Positions 47,515-61,209 are shown, counted from the stretch's first letter. The stretch is DNA of 64,000 nucleotides from Apium graveolens (GCF_009905375.1 NC_133653.1:63709414-63773413), one strand, 5' to 3'. Notes: generated by a model from the letters alone, not told the origin. Translations and numbers: made by a program.

Positions 47515-50500
47515 ATGGTCAGTAATTTTCTTCCTCTTTTCTCCTCTAAGCTTATATCTATAATGTATGTTTCATCACTTGCGTTTTTTCTGCCCCCCCA
47601 TTTTTCCATTCAAACCTTACCATCTTCAATTTTTATTTTTCATGCCTTATGATATCAATAATCCCATTTCAATTTGTCAGGTTTTGATTAATTTTGTTGG
47701 TTTTGTTCATCTGGGTTTTCTATGTTATATATAGTTGTGTGTATTGATTTTTATAGATCTGTGTTGCTAAAGGTGTTTGATTTAGATCTAAGATTAAATC
47801 TTGTTATTGGATCTTTGTGATTATGAGTGGATAGTCTGTTTTTTTGTTGATTTGGGATTCCTTGTTAGTGTTTTGAGTCGAAATCTTGATGTTGGTATGT
47901 GAAGAAGAAGCAGTTTAGATTCTTGATGTGAAATTGGTTGTGGTTGCTGAGTAGTGTCATGATTTGGGATCGGATCACAATGCAGTGAGTAGGAGAAGAA
48001 CCCGTGTCACAATGCCTGGAATTTTGTTAAGATTGGGCCTAATTTGCACTAGCCCTCAAAGGATGATGATCATATAAAAAACTAGTATGATGATCATACA
48101 TTGTATAATTATTAACCCCCGTGTTGATTTAAAAATTGCAACAATATAGGTATCCCATTTAACATGCCACCTTTCACTGAACTTCATAAAACTTCTGAAT
48201 TGTATATGTAATAATGTGGTAGGTCTAATTGGGGGGGGGGGTAATTTGTTAGGAAACTTTAGGGATTTGATTTATGTAGTATTAAGATCTAAGAGGTATA
48301 CCCACCTGTAAGTGTTTATTTTTTGGGTTCAATCTTTAACCTATGTTCTGTTGCAGGAGGCCTGCCCGTCTGTGAAAAATATTCTTCTTTTGGATTCTGA
48401 AGGGAAACGTGTAGCTGTCAAGTACTATTCAGATGACTGGCCAACGAATAGTGCCAAGGAAGCTTTTGAAAAATCTGTTTTTGCCAAGACTCAAAAGACT
48501 AATGCACGGACGGAAGGTACAATTTTGTTTTGGCAATGTCCCAAGTTTTCAAGGTCTCTGCTTTGCTTGGTCAGTTGCTTTCTTTAAAGCTAGGTTACAT
48601 CATGTTAGAATGTTATCTTTGTGAGGATCCATGAAAACAGAATTACATTAGTATCAGTAGCCTTATGTGTATTAATATGTTTGTTACCATTATCTGATGT
48701 GTATCATGGTGCATAAATGTAGTAAGCTATGTCTACACCGAAGTAATTGTTTGTATACCCTTTTGCAGAGAAAATTCTCACAATAGTCGTTCTTCTAAAT
48801 TAAGTTTGAATAAACTGGAGTGGTCCTTTTAAAGTTCATATTTGATCACCAAGATGGAACAGCTTTCATGATTGCAGCCTAATTAAAGAGCTACTCTGCT
48901 TATAATAGAGCTACAATTGTGACAGTCTACTCAATGGGCATTTGCATTAGTACATTTGTTTATACAAACACACAAACAATATGTATATTGCTAATCATTT
49001 ATAGACTTCTTTGGTAACTCTAAACCATGTTTGATCTGCAGCCGAGATAGCAATGTTTGAAAACAATATTGTTGTGTACAAGTTTGCTCAAGACCTTCAC
49101 TTCTTTGTTACTGGAGGTGAAGACGAAAATGAGCTAATCTTGGCCACTGTTCTTCAAGGATTTTTTGATGCAGTTGGCCTTCTACTTAGGTACTTTGTAA
49201 TAATTGTGTTTTCTGTTTCTTATTTTTTAGCCTATTTATATGTTAATATGGCCGTGATACGTTTTGCTATCTAATTCCAAATTTTTAAATTTTAGGGACA
49301 ACGTAGAAAAGAGGGAGGCTCTTGAGAATTTGGATCTCATTCTTCTGTGTCTGGATGAGATTGTTGATGGCGGGTATGTTTGAAAACTCTAAAAGTGAAA
49401 CTCCTGAAATTGCAACTATAATTATTTGCTTCAGCATGAAGGCGTTGACTGCTATGACACCTAGCTGATACAGATTGAGTGGTTGATAACAAGACTGATT
49501 ATCATATATTCCATGGTTCCAAATTTCTCATTGTTATTTGTAAAGTTCTAGTTCAGTTTTGAAGTCTCTAAATCTCTAAATATTCTGTTGGTGAAACTAT
49601 AGAGTAGCTATTACTATAAAAAGATCGGTGTTACTAGTGTGCCCATGGGCACATGCTAAGCACTAGATTCCATAACATTGGCTCATTTTGATTGGCTTCT
49701 ATTTCTTAATAATGGTGGACCCCTATCATACACAAAAATAGCAATTATCAAAATGATCCAAAGTTACAGATTTTAGTGCTTAGCATGTGCCCATGGGCAC
49801 AAACTAGACATATTAGTCGACATCAATTCGCAAGGATGAATTTGCTGCAAATGGTGTAGGAACTTACTTTTGGAATAAAATACAATATCCAACTTTCTAA
49901 AAAAATGATTACACTCTGCACCCAGACTTCTGAGAAATCTCTATAAAACCCGACGAGGAATATTTCTTTTTCTCCTTGAACAACAAAAGCGTGCTGTGGG
50001 TTGGTCACCTTACTGTTTATTCATGGTTTAAACCTGGCTTCTGTATGTCACTACAAAAACCAGCTCTTGGTCAAGACAAAAGGATATTAAAAATTTAGTC
50101 TGCCCTATGTAATCACTCTACAATTTGTTGACTCATTTGCTGCATCTCTTCCATGTACAAGTTCTAGAGGATCTGTTTGGTAATTGCATAAAAGTTCTTA
50201 ACATGTGAGCTTTTACTAGTGAAGCAAATAGGCTCAGGGAATCTAAAAGACTTAAACTAAAGCTAAGCGAAACTGTTTTCAGTTGCAAGATATTGAAAGA
50301 GATTTTCTCACTCCAAATTTTGAGGACAACCCTACATATCTGTTTACTATTAGTATTACTATTAGAAGAAATCCTCTAGTCAAGTTTACTGTCTGTTTTG
50401 GAAGCGAATTCTCTCTGTCTGTTCTCTGTCTCAAAAATTTATTGTTTCTAAGCTCTGCTCCTTACCTACAATTCTTTACAAATTTACATGTTATTCTGTT

Positions 50501-51174
50501 GTTTATATCCTGTATAGTCCTGGCACAGTAGCTTGACCTTGATCTATAATAAAAGATCTTTCAAAAATAATTTAACCATGGTTTATATTCATGTTCCGCA
50601 GTATTGTTCTTGAAACTGATGCAAATGTCATAGCCGGGAAGGTTGCAACACATAGTGTGGATTCTGGTGCACCTTTGTCAGAGCAGGTATTGGCTTCTTA
50701 TAAAAAATTCAACACTTCAGTAGTTAAGTTATATGTTCTGTTCAGCGTTTTCAAAAAAATGACTATTACAAACACAGTGATTAAAACCAATTTATTGTCC
50801 CAAGTCCTGACAAACTCACTTTTGTATTTGTACTGTTTTCTAGAAATCATTCATTCTCAACTTTCATCTCTTTCAGACTCTTTTGCAATATGTAGAAATC
50901 TGCGATATTTATACAAATGAATTTACTTGGACACGTCTTACAGATATATGTTGGTTACAACAGCATTAAAATTCTTAAATGGATATCCCTACATCCTTAA
51001 ATGTGAGATGTTTTTGCAGACAATCAGTCAAGCACTGGCCACAGCACGCGAACACCTTGCAAGATCCCTTCTGAGGTAATACTATCTGAATGAGGAATTT
51101 TTAAATTGTTTTTCGTTTTCAGTAACTGACAGTTAATATTTATAATTGAATCTGATGTTCTTTATTTCAGCTGA
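47515..51174 (+). CDS. Coatomer subunit zeta (COPI coat)
   Basis: Seven coding exons: 47,515-47,517, 48,357-48,516, 49,042-49,189, 49,296-49,373, 50,602-50,686, 51,020-51,075 and 51,171-51,174. All introns are GT-AG and phase is kept, giving 177 aa, the usual size of plant zeta-COP. Exon 2 encodes [20 protein letters not shown]. Later exons give [51 protein letters not shown] and the C-terminal [15 protein letters not shown]. Zeta-COP has a longin-like fold and pairs with gamma-COP in the F-subcomplex of the COPI coat, acting in Golgi-to-ER and intra-Golgi vesicle traffic. It should be constitutive. The first coding exon is the ATG alone. Intron 4 (49,374-50,601) holds a MITE-like element. 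Confidence 0.95.
49639..49800. mobile_element. MITE-like element in coatomer zeta intron 4 (162 bp)
   Basis: Perfect 27-bp terminal inverted repeats at 49,639-49,665 and 49,774-49,800, whose outer 14 bases (GTGCCCATGGGCAC) are themselves a palindrome. The core has no coding capacity. Flanks CTAGT/CTAGA are similar but no exact target duplication is visible. Superfamily unknown. Confidence 0.75.
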
Positions 51175-52520
51175 TGAAGATATAACTTGATGCAAAGCAT
51201 GTTATTCAGTCGGATAGTCAGTTGTTAACTTGATTGGTGTGTTTTGTACTGGCTTTCGATGTCTGTTGAAAAGTAGAAGGGAATTCAGTAAAGACAGGAG
51301 GCCTATCTGTTTCTTTAATTACCATTAGTCTTATTATATCACTGGGATGTATTTTGATATATATGTTTTAGCTGGTATTTTGATCTATATAAACATTTAC
51401 ATATGCGTCTACCAAAGAAAGTTCAGAAATTATTTTTTATGGTTGAATTTCTTTAAAATTGTGTATGTACTGTTTTTTCGTTATCCTTGTAACTTGTGGA
51501 GCTATGCTTCACAGTTCACAGTAGTGTAGATATCGATAACATGGCCTCTGTCTCTAGTCTCTAGAGTTGAGTTCTGTATTCAGATTATGAAAAAGCCTCG
51601 ACCATATTTGTGTGAGTAGTGAGTGTTCCCAACTTAAATCCAAAAACCTGCTGCTAGGTACAAAAATGCAACTCCTGCAAGTACTGTCGACTCTCATCTC
51701 ATTTCTCGTCATTTCAACATGATCCAAGGTTGAGTATATAAATTCAACATTCTTATAAATTACTCGGACTGTAGCAATGAGAAGAAACAAAGATGCTGAA
51801 GTAGATTTTTTATAATATGCAAACAAATGGACAAGGATTAATAGATTTGATCAAAACATCACTAAAATCAGCATAAGAGAGATCGGGTCCAGGGAACATG
51901 ACCATGATGCTACTTACCATCTTTAGCACATGACAACAATGTTTAGAAAATCAACTTTTCAAAACGGTTTGAATTCCTAGACACCAACATATTTATACTA
52001 TACATTGTTTTTGCTTGAAAGAAGAATAATGTACAGGAACTAATATAATGCAAGCGAAGCTGGTTCACAGTCCGGAAGAAATAAGTAGAACAAGCTGCTG
52101 AATTATGGATCACGGAAAGTTAAACAAAATACATAGTAAGAAAAAACATGGTATTAGTTTTCATTTAGCTTGCTTGTACACATAGTTATGAGCTTGACAA
52201 TCAAATAACATCAAACCTATAAACGATGATTGTCATGTGGCATAATACTGAACCACATAAAACCTAGGATATAAAAACGGGATGAACTGAAGAAAACATT
52301 CAAAGCAAAATGTTAACTAACTCAAATTAGCACACTCATAAGTCGTACCTACGTTACATTGAACTGGGATAAAGACGTGGAATACAACCTCTTACGGCAC
52401 AGGGCTGCAGCACATCACACTTCCTCTTTAAGACATAATTTTATCTTATTAAACCAACGGAAATGCTTCGCTCACCACTTTCAAACTCATTACAAGACCC
52501 TAAAACCGGAGGTAATGAGG
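51175..52520. other. 3' flanks of the convergent gene pair
   Basis: Region between the two stop codons. It should hold the 3' UTR of coatomer zeta (left) and of the GIP1-like gene (right, read on minus). No further gene, repeat or transposon end seen; the short frames here lack coding character. Confidence 0.6.
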
Positions 52521-55236
52521 TTAGTAGCTGTTTTGCCATATCTGCTGGGATTGCTTTGGTTGCCCTTGAGAACCACCATGGGCCCCATCTCTTGGGTTTT
52601 GCTGCTGATGCTCCAACGAGATACCAGTCTGAGAATGGTAGAAATTGGGATACCCAACATTTCCATAGTTTTGTGAAGGCTGTTGACCTTGCTGAAATCC
52701 GCCAGGCTGCTGACCTTGTTGACCCTGGAAACTGTAATACGTACTTGCTGGAATGGCCGATATTGTTCTAGAACCAGGCCCATGAAGCCACATAGCTGAG
52801 TTATCATTCTACAGAAATACAAAGGGAAAGGGGTGTGAGAAATAGGCATCTTTCCAGACAGAATCATCATTAATATAATCAGATAGACAGATACTATTGT
52901 AGTACTGGAATCCATAATGCATGATGCCATACCTGTTGAAGGGATATTAGATGATTGCTGTCTTTGTACTGAGAACTTAAAACATCATCGTAGCCCATAG
53001 TAGATGCTCCTGGGGAGGCAGCTGATGGATTCATGCCATAGTTTGCTGGGATGGTAGTTGAACTCCCAAAGGCACCATAACCAGAAGGAATGGCAGCAGA
53101 CTGAGGCAAGTTGCTAACAGATACACTGCTTTTATATTGAGGTAGACCAGCTGCCAAAGATTGATGGTACGTGTTGTTACCAGCAAGCATCTGCTGGTAA
53201 CCAGATGGCATATATGTATAGCTCTGTGGTAGGAAAGGATAGCTAATCATATTGGCGAAAGGTCCTAGAGGAAGAGTGGGTTGAGAGTAAGGGTGCACAA
53301 GGTGTTGAGGGAGCGCAGGTCCTGTGGCAACGCTGGTCCCCGATGGGTTCTGCTGTGCAGACTGAACAGACTGGAAACCTTTCAAAGCCTGAAGAAGCAA
53401 ATGAAAAAATTATCAAAAGAATCAGATGAGAGATGGTAGATCCAATATTTTGCTATTTTAGATCATTGGTTTTTTTGAACTCGGATCATTGGTTTTAATT
53501 CTGAGTTTGATAGCAAGGAATTTGATCAAATCATATTTGCTGACAGTACCGTGTAAACATATGAGACTGACGAACAAATCACAAAGTTTGCAAGTACCAA
53601 GTAGATCCAACATGCTAAAAAATATTAAAAACCAGCATACAAATTTTAGAAACCAATTTTTTTTTCCAAACTGTACATATGTGGAACAGCGGAAACAGTT
53701 AAGGAGAATGTATCAAGCTCAACCATGTCATTAAAAAAAAAATCTTCTACATCTCTATCAGTCGGCGAGAACATTACTTCGACATAATAATAATAATTTG
53801 ATACAGCACATTCTAAAGTGATGCACGATCAATCAGATGCATTTCAATTTTGCCTTCTCATTGTAAACAGATAAATGAGAGTGTATCAAACTATGACTCC
53901 TAAGAGAAAAACTCCTGCACAAGGATACTGGATAAATTAGAATTATAATCCCATAAGATCCAAATCATTTTAACTGCAATCAAAACACCATAAACTGCAT
54001 TTTAACTCCTATTGATCATAATGCTGCATACTATATACTCCCTCCATCCCAATATACTAGCCTCTTTTGACAAAAAATTTATACCATAATAGTTATTTAA
54101 TTCTACTTCCAATGCAAATTTATGAACAAATTTTCAAATTTACCCTCTTATTTTTATCATTTCCAATGTAACTTTATTACACTTGTATACAAAACTAATG
54201 CAATAAATAGGGGTAAGACTTGAAAAATACAATTCCACTAACTTCTCTTAATATGCGCTATTTTTTCAAAAGAGGCTACTAAAATGGGATGGAGAGAGTA
54301 CAATATACGCTCTTTAGATTACCTCCAGCAATATGCGTCTCCAATCCCACTTTTAGCAGTTATTTTATTCAGAGAAGAAAGCTAATTACTTAAAAATTAA
54401 GGGTTGTTAACGGTATCCTCATGGTTCTCCAACATGCACCCCTGCACAGAAGTGCAGTACATACAGCACACCGCAATTTTTAAGGTAAATACATATGCAT
54501 GTACATTCACAACTACACATATTATATATATACATACACATGAACACAGATATAGATACATAGACGCGGACCAGCACATCGGTGACATGCTTATATAAAC
54601 ATTTACTATAATTATAGACAAAGGAGATGAAATAATATAATCCTCGTGTGAAAATGAGGGTGCCCTAGAGACTAGAGCAATAGCACTGAGTCAAGTACTT
54701 ATCTAAAAACGATGATTTAACTTCTAAGGTACACAAATTTCCAGTAAGGCTACAACGGGTACCTCTGCAACAGAAATTGATGAACCACTAATGGAAGACA
54801 CTGTGTTTCCATACTTTGTAGGCATTGATTGCGACATAGGGAAAGGTGAGTAAGGCAGCTCAGACTCTCTTACAGGATGAATATTGGAAGCCAACAGAGT
54901 ATTTGGCAAAGAAGCCTGCCATTGTCACAATTTGAGGTCAGAACGGACAGTTCACAAGAAATCAGTCTGATGATTTACATACAGCAAGATATGAAATTGT
55001 GCATGCACACATGTAATAGATCAATATACTAAACAGTGATAATATATAGAGCGAGACATATATATATATATGGGGGAGAGAGAGGGAGAGAGAGCTCACA
55101 AATAAGAACATCCAACGATGCAATATATCCTACTGCTAAAACAGGTTGAGAGAGAGAGAGAGAGCGCGATCACAAATAAGAACATCCAACAATGCAAATA
55201 TATCCTACTGCTAAAACAGGTTTAGGGTTTGAGAGA

Positions 55237-55301
<65 letters not shown>

Positions 55302-58300
55302 CACAAATAAGAACATCAACGATGCAAATATATCCTAGTGCTAAAACAGGTCAAGACTCATGAGTTAGATTCTCACACACCCCAACTTTCCCCACCCCTC
55401 TCCACCAAAAAAAGAAACTAGTTGCTAATCAGAATATACAATCACTGTACTAGTGGGGACTATCTTGCAGCAACAATTTGTTTACTTATTGCAATTCATG
55501 CTAGAATATTGGATTCTGAAAGTTTTAGGCTTTGAAGAATTTTTAAAGTAGAGCAGTATAAGCAGACTTAATTGTACATGCAATAGTAACAATTTAATCG
55601 TGTACATTTCATTCCTGTAATTCCATTCTTTCATTCAATGACAATCATGTTTAATAGTATATGCTAATGGCGTCAAGTTTTTGTTCATCTGTGTTTCTGC
55701 CTCCCTAATTTTTCTTCTTAACACTGCCCCTTCAATCCCTGAGGCCCAAACACAAAAGCTGAACTCTGATATTCCTTTCTTTTTATGCTATTTTTTAGTA
55801 CTTGATATCATCACATACAATATGGCAAACAAATGTAATGTGAAAGCATATATACAAGCATAAACAAATGGTTACCATTGAATTTGAGAAGGGAGTAAGA
55901 TTTTGCATCTGTGCACTCGTCTGGGAATAATTATATGCAGCATTCAACTGTTGAGCATTTTCAAATGTATATTGAGGCGAGGAAGAAGGAAAGGCATATT
56001 GACTGGTATGTGCCACTTCAGAGTTTTCCTGCTTCAACACATCTGCTTGCTGAACAGATTGTGAATCAAAACCTGCATCACCTCCACTAGTTCTATGAAC
56101 TAAATTACCATCTGTGGCAGCTCTAATAGACTCATCTCCATAGTACTCGGAATTTCTGCAGAGGAAAATTTAATAAAGGTAAATATCAAAGAGTGAAGAT
56201 GACAAAATTGAACTATTCCTGCAGATGGCAAATACCTTGTGTCTGGTTGCTCAATCACCGGAGCATCTGTCTCTACAAGTGTCTCTTCTATGTTACTTCT
56301 GGACGATCTAGATGTAAAAGGGTCAGAATAGCCGGAAACAGGAGCAGATCCAAAGCTACCAAAACTCAAGTGTGAGCAGTCAGCACTCTGAACTTGAAGG
56401 TGATTCGGTATCACAACAGAAGGGACATCTTCCTCATATGCCACCTCATGATTCTCCTCCTGTATACTTAGTTGATGCAAATTTGCAACCTCAGATGGCA
56501 CTGAGGCACCAATGTCTTCCACTGAAAAATAGTTGAATGGATAATTTTCATTGTACTAGAATTAGAAGAAATAAGTATAGCCTGTAGCTATAATATCAAA
56601 AATTAAGAAATACTCATATAAAAGAACATAAAATGCCAATTAAAATCATCTGAGCAAACAAAACAATCCCAATTTCTATAAAAACATGCAAAATTTCTAC
56701 AGAACTAAACCAATGACGCTCCTAACACAACTACTAATTTTCGATGAAACTTGTGATTTAAAACATAGAGGTCTACTTAGAAATACACAAACAATATTAA
56801 TTTTAAGTCTGTGTCCAAAGAAACAGATCACAGCCAATAAACTGAATAGCTTGGTATAACTAATCTGAGAGGAGCACAGATATTGTTGCCTTAACTCGAA
56901 ATGAAAAATTTAGTTTCCAATATCCATCTCAGTTAATTGTAAAAATGTATTTTTATATTAGCCTGCTAATAGCTTATAGAAGAGTTGTACAACTTTCAGC
57001 AGCCAGACAGTCAAAATAATAAAGAAAATGTGGCAAAACCACAAGTAGGGTTACAACAATAATTCATTATAAGCTTCTTTTTTTAAAAAAAAAATACTTC
57101 ATTTTAAGCTATTTACACTAAATGAAGATACGCATGTCAAGATTACTGCATGGATAAAAGAGGTACACACCTTCCTCACTCTGGAAAGCATGATTGTGAG
57201 ACTGGTAGGAACTCATGTTTTTATACATGTCATTATCAAATAGGGATGCATCTCCAGTATTATCTGCTTGCAAATTTCGGCTGGAAACAGTACCAGAACC
57301 AACATGATCAAGGTTTTCGATTGAACTATCCTCTTCTACCTCAGTCTCGTCAGAGGTAATATGGGTTTGCTGATTAATCTCGTCAGAAGGCATGGCAGAT
57401 TGGTCTGGGTGCAGCTGGGAATCTGTATGAGAGTCGTATAAAACCGATATGCTTGCTTGTGGTGGCTCAATCACAGGCCATTCATCAGGAGCAGTCCCTG
57501 GCTCGGTGTATACATCTGAAACCTTCGAAACATGATCCCCTTCAGCAGATGCAGGTGCATGAGCAAGTTGGTGCTGCTTCCCACTGTACTGAGATGATGT
57601 CGGTATGCTGGTAACCTTGCTCTGTGGTCTACCCATCTTAACAATGTCAGCCATTGATTTTTGACCATGACCTCCCACCCAGGCAGGTTGATATCCAGTA
57701 GAAGGTTGTGAAGCTGTTATATTACCATCTCCCGTGCTTAATGTCGATGCTTTATTTTCGCTAGTCACAAAATCACTAGGGGTAAACACAAGTCATCATA
57801 TATAGTATAACATGAATTATAACATTGTTCCAATGATTTCCTGTTTATGAACTGAAGTCTCTAAGATTCAGCAAATTATTAATACCATATTAATATGTTG
57901 ACGTTTGTAATTCACAACACATAATCATATTCATACTCATTATACAATTCACAACTATGACAGAATATATAATTAAAAAAATAGTAATATATTACAATGC
58001 ATATGTATATTTTCCAATTTCAGGTTCACGCATATACTAACCTGGGTGCTGGAGGGCGTTGAAACATGCCACGTGATGCAACCCCGGGTGCTGTGGACGA
58101 AGAATTTGTATAATGGTTCATACCATTCTCCTTTCTGTGTGCAACTTTGCCGTGCAAAGCACTGGAGTCTAGTCATTAGATAACATATCTTTAGATTCCT
58201 TTCAAAATGATAAGTAACTGCCAACACTTAATATTAAGGATGTACGTACCAGAAGAGCTGAATTGAGTTGAGCCACCACGTCCTCCATAGCGATCCGTAC

Positions 58301-60669
58301 CACCTCTGGTGACACGGTTTGAAGTGTTACCACCACCACGAAACCTTAATTCTGTTGAGTCCTTGGTCTGAGACGGAATAGGTAATTTAAATAAAATGAG
58401 AAAATATTACGACGCCAAGCATAAAACAGACACACATATGATATTTTAGACTTTGACTTGCAAAACGATGGAAAATTGGAAAGTTTGCACATATAGCACA
58501 TTTACATACCTCCTTTTTCTTGTCTCGTTTGCTCTTCACCTCACGGAAAGGATCTAAAAAATTATAAATTAAGTATTAGAATGCATGTTAAACAAGTACT
58601 TACATGAAATGAAAAAAATAGTAATCTAAAGTGGAGCATGCTGGGCCATACATCCATTAGTTAATAAAACAAACAGGGTACATGTTATCTTAAAATACAG
58701 AAACTGAAAAGCTAAAGGACTAGTACATCACTAGACTTATCTATAATTTGAAAAACAATAGGTGCAATATTGGTTTTCCGGTTAAAGCCCATCCCGACCA
58801 ATTGAAATTAGATGTATTGTATGTACTAGAGGAGTGGATCCATTTTGAGCTTGGAAATGTTCAAAAAAAATTTAACTCACCTAGTAAATAGTTAAACATA
58901 TATATACACACATACAGGTAGTACGCGAAAGTTTTTTTAGCATTTAATAGACATGTAAACAGGCCTGTAGACCAATCATATTATTCATGAAGCAGGATTA
59001 AATATATAATAGGTATTTCCTTGTGCCGAAATTTTGGTTAGGTTTTTTTCTCAGGGGTCATGTACCATCATCCAACGATTTACTAAAAAGTTCAACATAT
59101 TGCAAGTCACTAGATCAGAAGAGCTGTAATAATACCCAGTACCAATTAAAAAGAAGCTAAAATTTATACCATTGTAAATCAAAAATTATACATCAATATT
59201 ACTTCCCGAACTTCCTCTTCTTCTATGTCATCTAATACCTACCAGCTACCACATCTGAAACCCTCACCAAAAACTTATTAAGCCTCCTTTCTTGCAACCT
59301 CATTGCACAAATCTAATACAAAACATAACTCACTTTAACACTACATGCAACTTAAAATCAGCCTCAGTAACAGGTCAAACAGAAAACAAACACAACAATA
59401 CCTTTGACAATTAGTAACTAACATGGCAAAAAAAAGTTTCAAACCTTCCCATCCCCTTTTCTTTCTCACAGTTACCTAAAAACTCCCAAGTAATAAACAC
59501 CCCACTTAAATATTTAAAATTCACGTAAAAAGAGCAAATAATAAATAACCTATAATACCCTGAATCACAAAAAACCCACTTAGCAATTGGAGCATCAAAA
59601 AAAAAAAAAATTCAACCAAACTAACCTATGTAGATTTACAAGAAAACATTAAAGTTCCAAACTTTAACATCCCCTTTTCTATTTCACAAAAGTCCGTATT
59701 AATGAAGTCACAGAAACCCCACTTAACAATTCAAAAACACAAAAACACGCAAATAATAATTTAAACTAACTTCTAAAGATTAATAAAAGCAACAGACCTC
59801 CAAACTTTCCCACCCCTTTTCTTTCTCACAAAAACCTATTATCCCCTAAATCACAAAGCCACAACTTAAAAATTCAAGAATCACAAAAACACACAAACAG
59901 TGAATCAAACTAACCCCTAAAATAAAGTTCCAAACTTTCTCAGCCTCTTTTTTTTCTCAATAAACCGTAAATCCCCTAAATCACAAAGCCACAACTTCAA
60001 AATTCAAGAATCACAAAAAACACACAAACAGTGAATCAAACTAACCCCTATAATAAAGTTCCAAACTTTCTCATCCCCTTTCCTTTTTCAAAAAAACTTA
60101 TAATCACCTCCATCACAAAAACACAACTTAACAATTCAAGAATTACAAAAAACACACAAACAATCAATCAAACTAACCCCTACACAGAATAACAAAAACC
60201 CAATAAAGTTCTAAACTTTCTCATCCCCTTTTCCTTTTGCACAACACCTAAAATCACAATACCCCACACAACAATTCAAACCACAAAAACCCCACAAATA
60301 ATCAATCAAAATAACCCATAAAGATTAAACAAAAAACAAAAAGTTCCAAACTTTTTTCCCCAAAAACCTAAACCACAAAAAACCCACTTCCCAATCAAAA
60401 AACTCACAAACAATCAATCAAAACAAACCCAAAAACACACACAGATAGAGAGAGAGAGCGGGAGAGAGAGAGAGAGGAGAATAGGGACCTTGAGATAGGA
60501 GACGATTAACAGCTTCATTAGGGTCCATGTGACAGTCTTTAAGAGTAGCATAGATCTCAACTTCACTTGTATTCTTAACGATCTCTTTCAATTCCATCAC
60601 CATCTTTCTTGATGCCGCTGGGATTGAACCCACGCCTCCCCCATTGTTGCTTCCTCTGCTGCTGCTCAT
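52521..60669 (-). CDS. GBF-interacting protein 1-like (GIP1-like, DUF1296 N-terminal domain)
   Basis: Ten coding exons on minus: 60,489-60,669, 58,510-58,553, 58,250-58,367, 58,042-58,168, 57,171-57,775, 56,236-56,521, 55,876-56,155, 54,763-54,915, 52,933-53,388 and 52,521-52,808. Splice sites are GT-AG and the joined phase gives 845 aa. The N-terminus (residues 20-75, MELKEIVKNTSEVEIYATLK, DPNEAVNRLLSQDPFREVKS) is the GIP1_N/DUF1296 domain, which has a UBA-like fold. Next comes an RGG-type segment (FRGGGN, GGRGG), then long Ser/Gln/Pro-rich disordered sequence and a Gln/Gly-rich C-terminus (QGQQGQQPGGFQQGQQPSQN). Family members bind G-box binding factors and are thought to be nuclear co-regulators. 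UBAP2-like animal proteins are analogous. I cannot tell which paralogue it is. Confidence 0.92.
54038..54298. mobile_element. Stowaway-type MITE in GIP1-like intron 8 (261 bp)
   Basis: Ends CTCCCTCCATCCCA and TGGGATGGAGAGAG (one mismatch), flanked by TA on both sides (54,036-54,037 and 54,299-54,300). Inner inverted sequence continues (CCTCTTTTGA ... TCAAAAGAGG). These are classic Stowaway (Tc1/mariner-derived) features. No coding sequence. Confidence 0.9.
55060..55352. repeat. GA microsatellite with a triplicated 55-bp segment, GIP1-like intron 7
   Basis: Three copies of a segment starting TCACAAATAAGAACATC and ending GCTAAAACAGG, at about 55,096-55,146, 55,170-55,221 and 55,301-55,350, each preceded by a GA/GAGC run. 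The run before copy 3 is a near-pure (GA)n of about 75 bp (55,226-55,298). Confidence 0.9.
59440..60420. repeat. Degenerate tandem repeat array in GIP1-like intron 1
   Basis: About seven imperfect units of 110-210 bp, each opening with TTCCAAACTTTC-like sequence followed by CCCCTTTTCTTT, a CACAAAAACC tract and CAATCAAACTAACCCCTA. Starts are near 59,440, 59,655, 59,795, 59,930, 60,055, 60,205 and 60,345. The strand is A/C-rich, so the transcribed minus strand is G/T-rich. Confidence 0.75.
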
Positions 60670-61209
60670 ACTCTCCGATCTATATATACCTCACTTACTA
60701 TATATATATATAACCCGTGTAAGTATATATATATTATTACGGAGGCTGCTGGGTTTGGAAGATTACAATCCGCCGCGACTGACAAACAAATATATATGTG
60801 TATGTATAATATGTATGTAACCTTCTTTTACTCTCTCTCTAGAAAAAACCCTTTTGTGTTGTGTCCTCTCTCTGTCTCACTCTACAATTGCTAAAATATG
60901 ACCCTAACCCCCCGCTCTCCCTGCTTTTTCTTTTTTCTTTGTTTCCTTTTTTTTTTTAATTTTTTTGTCGGATAGATATAAACTCCAACATAAATTGTAT
61001 GAGATACCAAATAAAAAACGGAGTTTTTTCATACAATAAAATTTTTATGTATCTAACTGAAGGTCATTTTTTATGACCCCGAAAATTTAAATAATGATAT
61101 TTTAAGATCTGAAAAGAGAACACTCAAATATTGAACTCCCGCTAATATCATATTCAAAGATCACACGGAGAGGGTGTTTGGGATTCATTAAACTTCAACT
61201 CAAATGGCA
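60670..61209 (-). promoter_or_regulatory. GIP1-like promoter and 5' UTR region
   Basis: Upstream of the minus-strand start codon. Contains TATATATA runs (60,680-60,735), a CT-rich leader-like run (60,830-60,885) and a poly-T tract near 60,945-60,966. A TATA or Y-patch type core promoter is likely, but no single element can be picked out. Confidence 0.5.

Noticed and set aside
48231..48240. Run of G in coatomer zeta intron 1
   Set aside because: A simple homopolymer with no structure around it, and possibly a sequencing artefact.
48312..48624. Frames running past exon 2 of coatomer zeta
   Set aside because: Read-through into intron 2; the true exon stops at the donor at 48,517.
52490..52930. 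146-aa minus-strand frame overlapping the last GIP1-like exon
   Set aside because: Out of frame with the Gln/Gly-rich C-terminus that fits the family and joins correctly at the splice site.
54475..54598. TA/CA-rich stretch with a 64-aa frame on plus
   Set aside because: Low-complexity intronic sequence in the GIP1-like gene; both-strand frames are chance.
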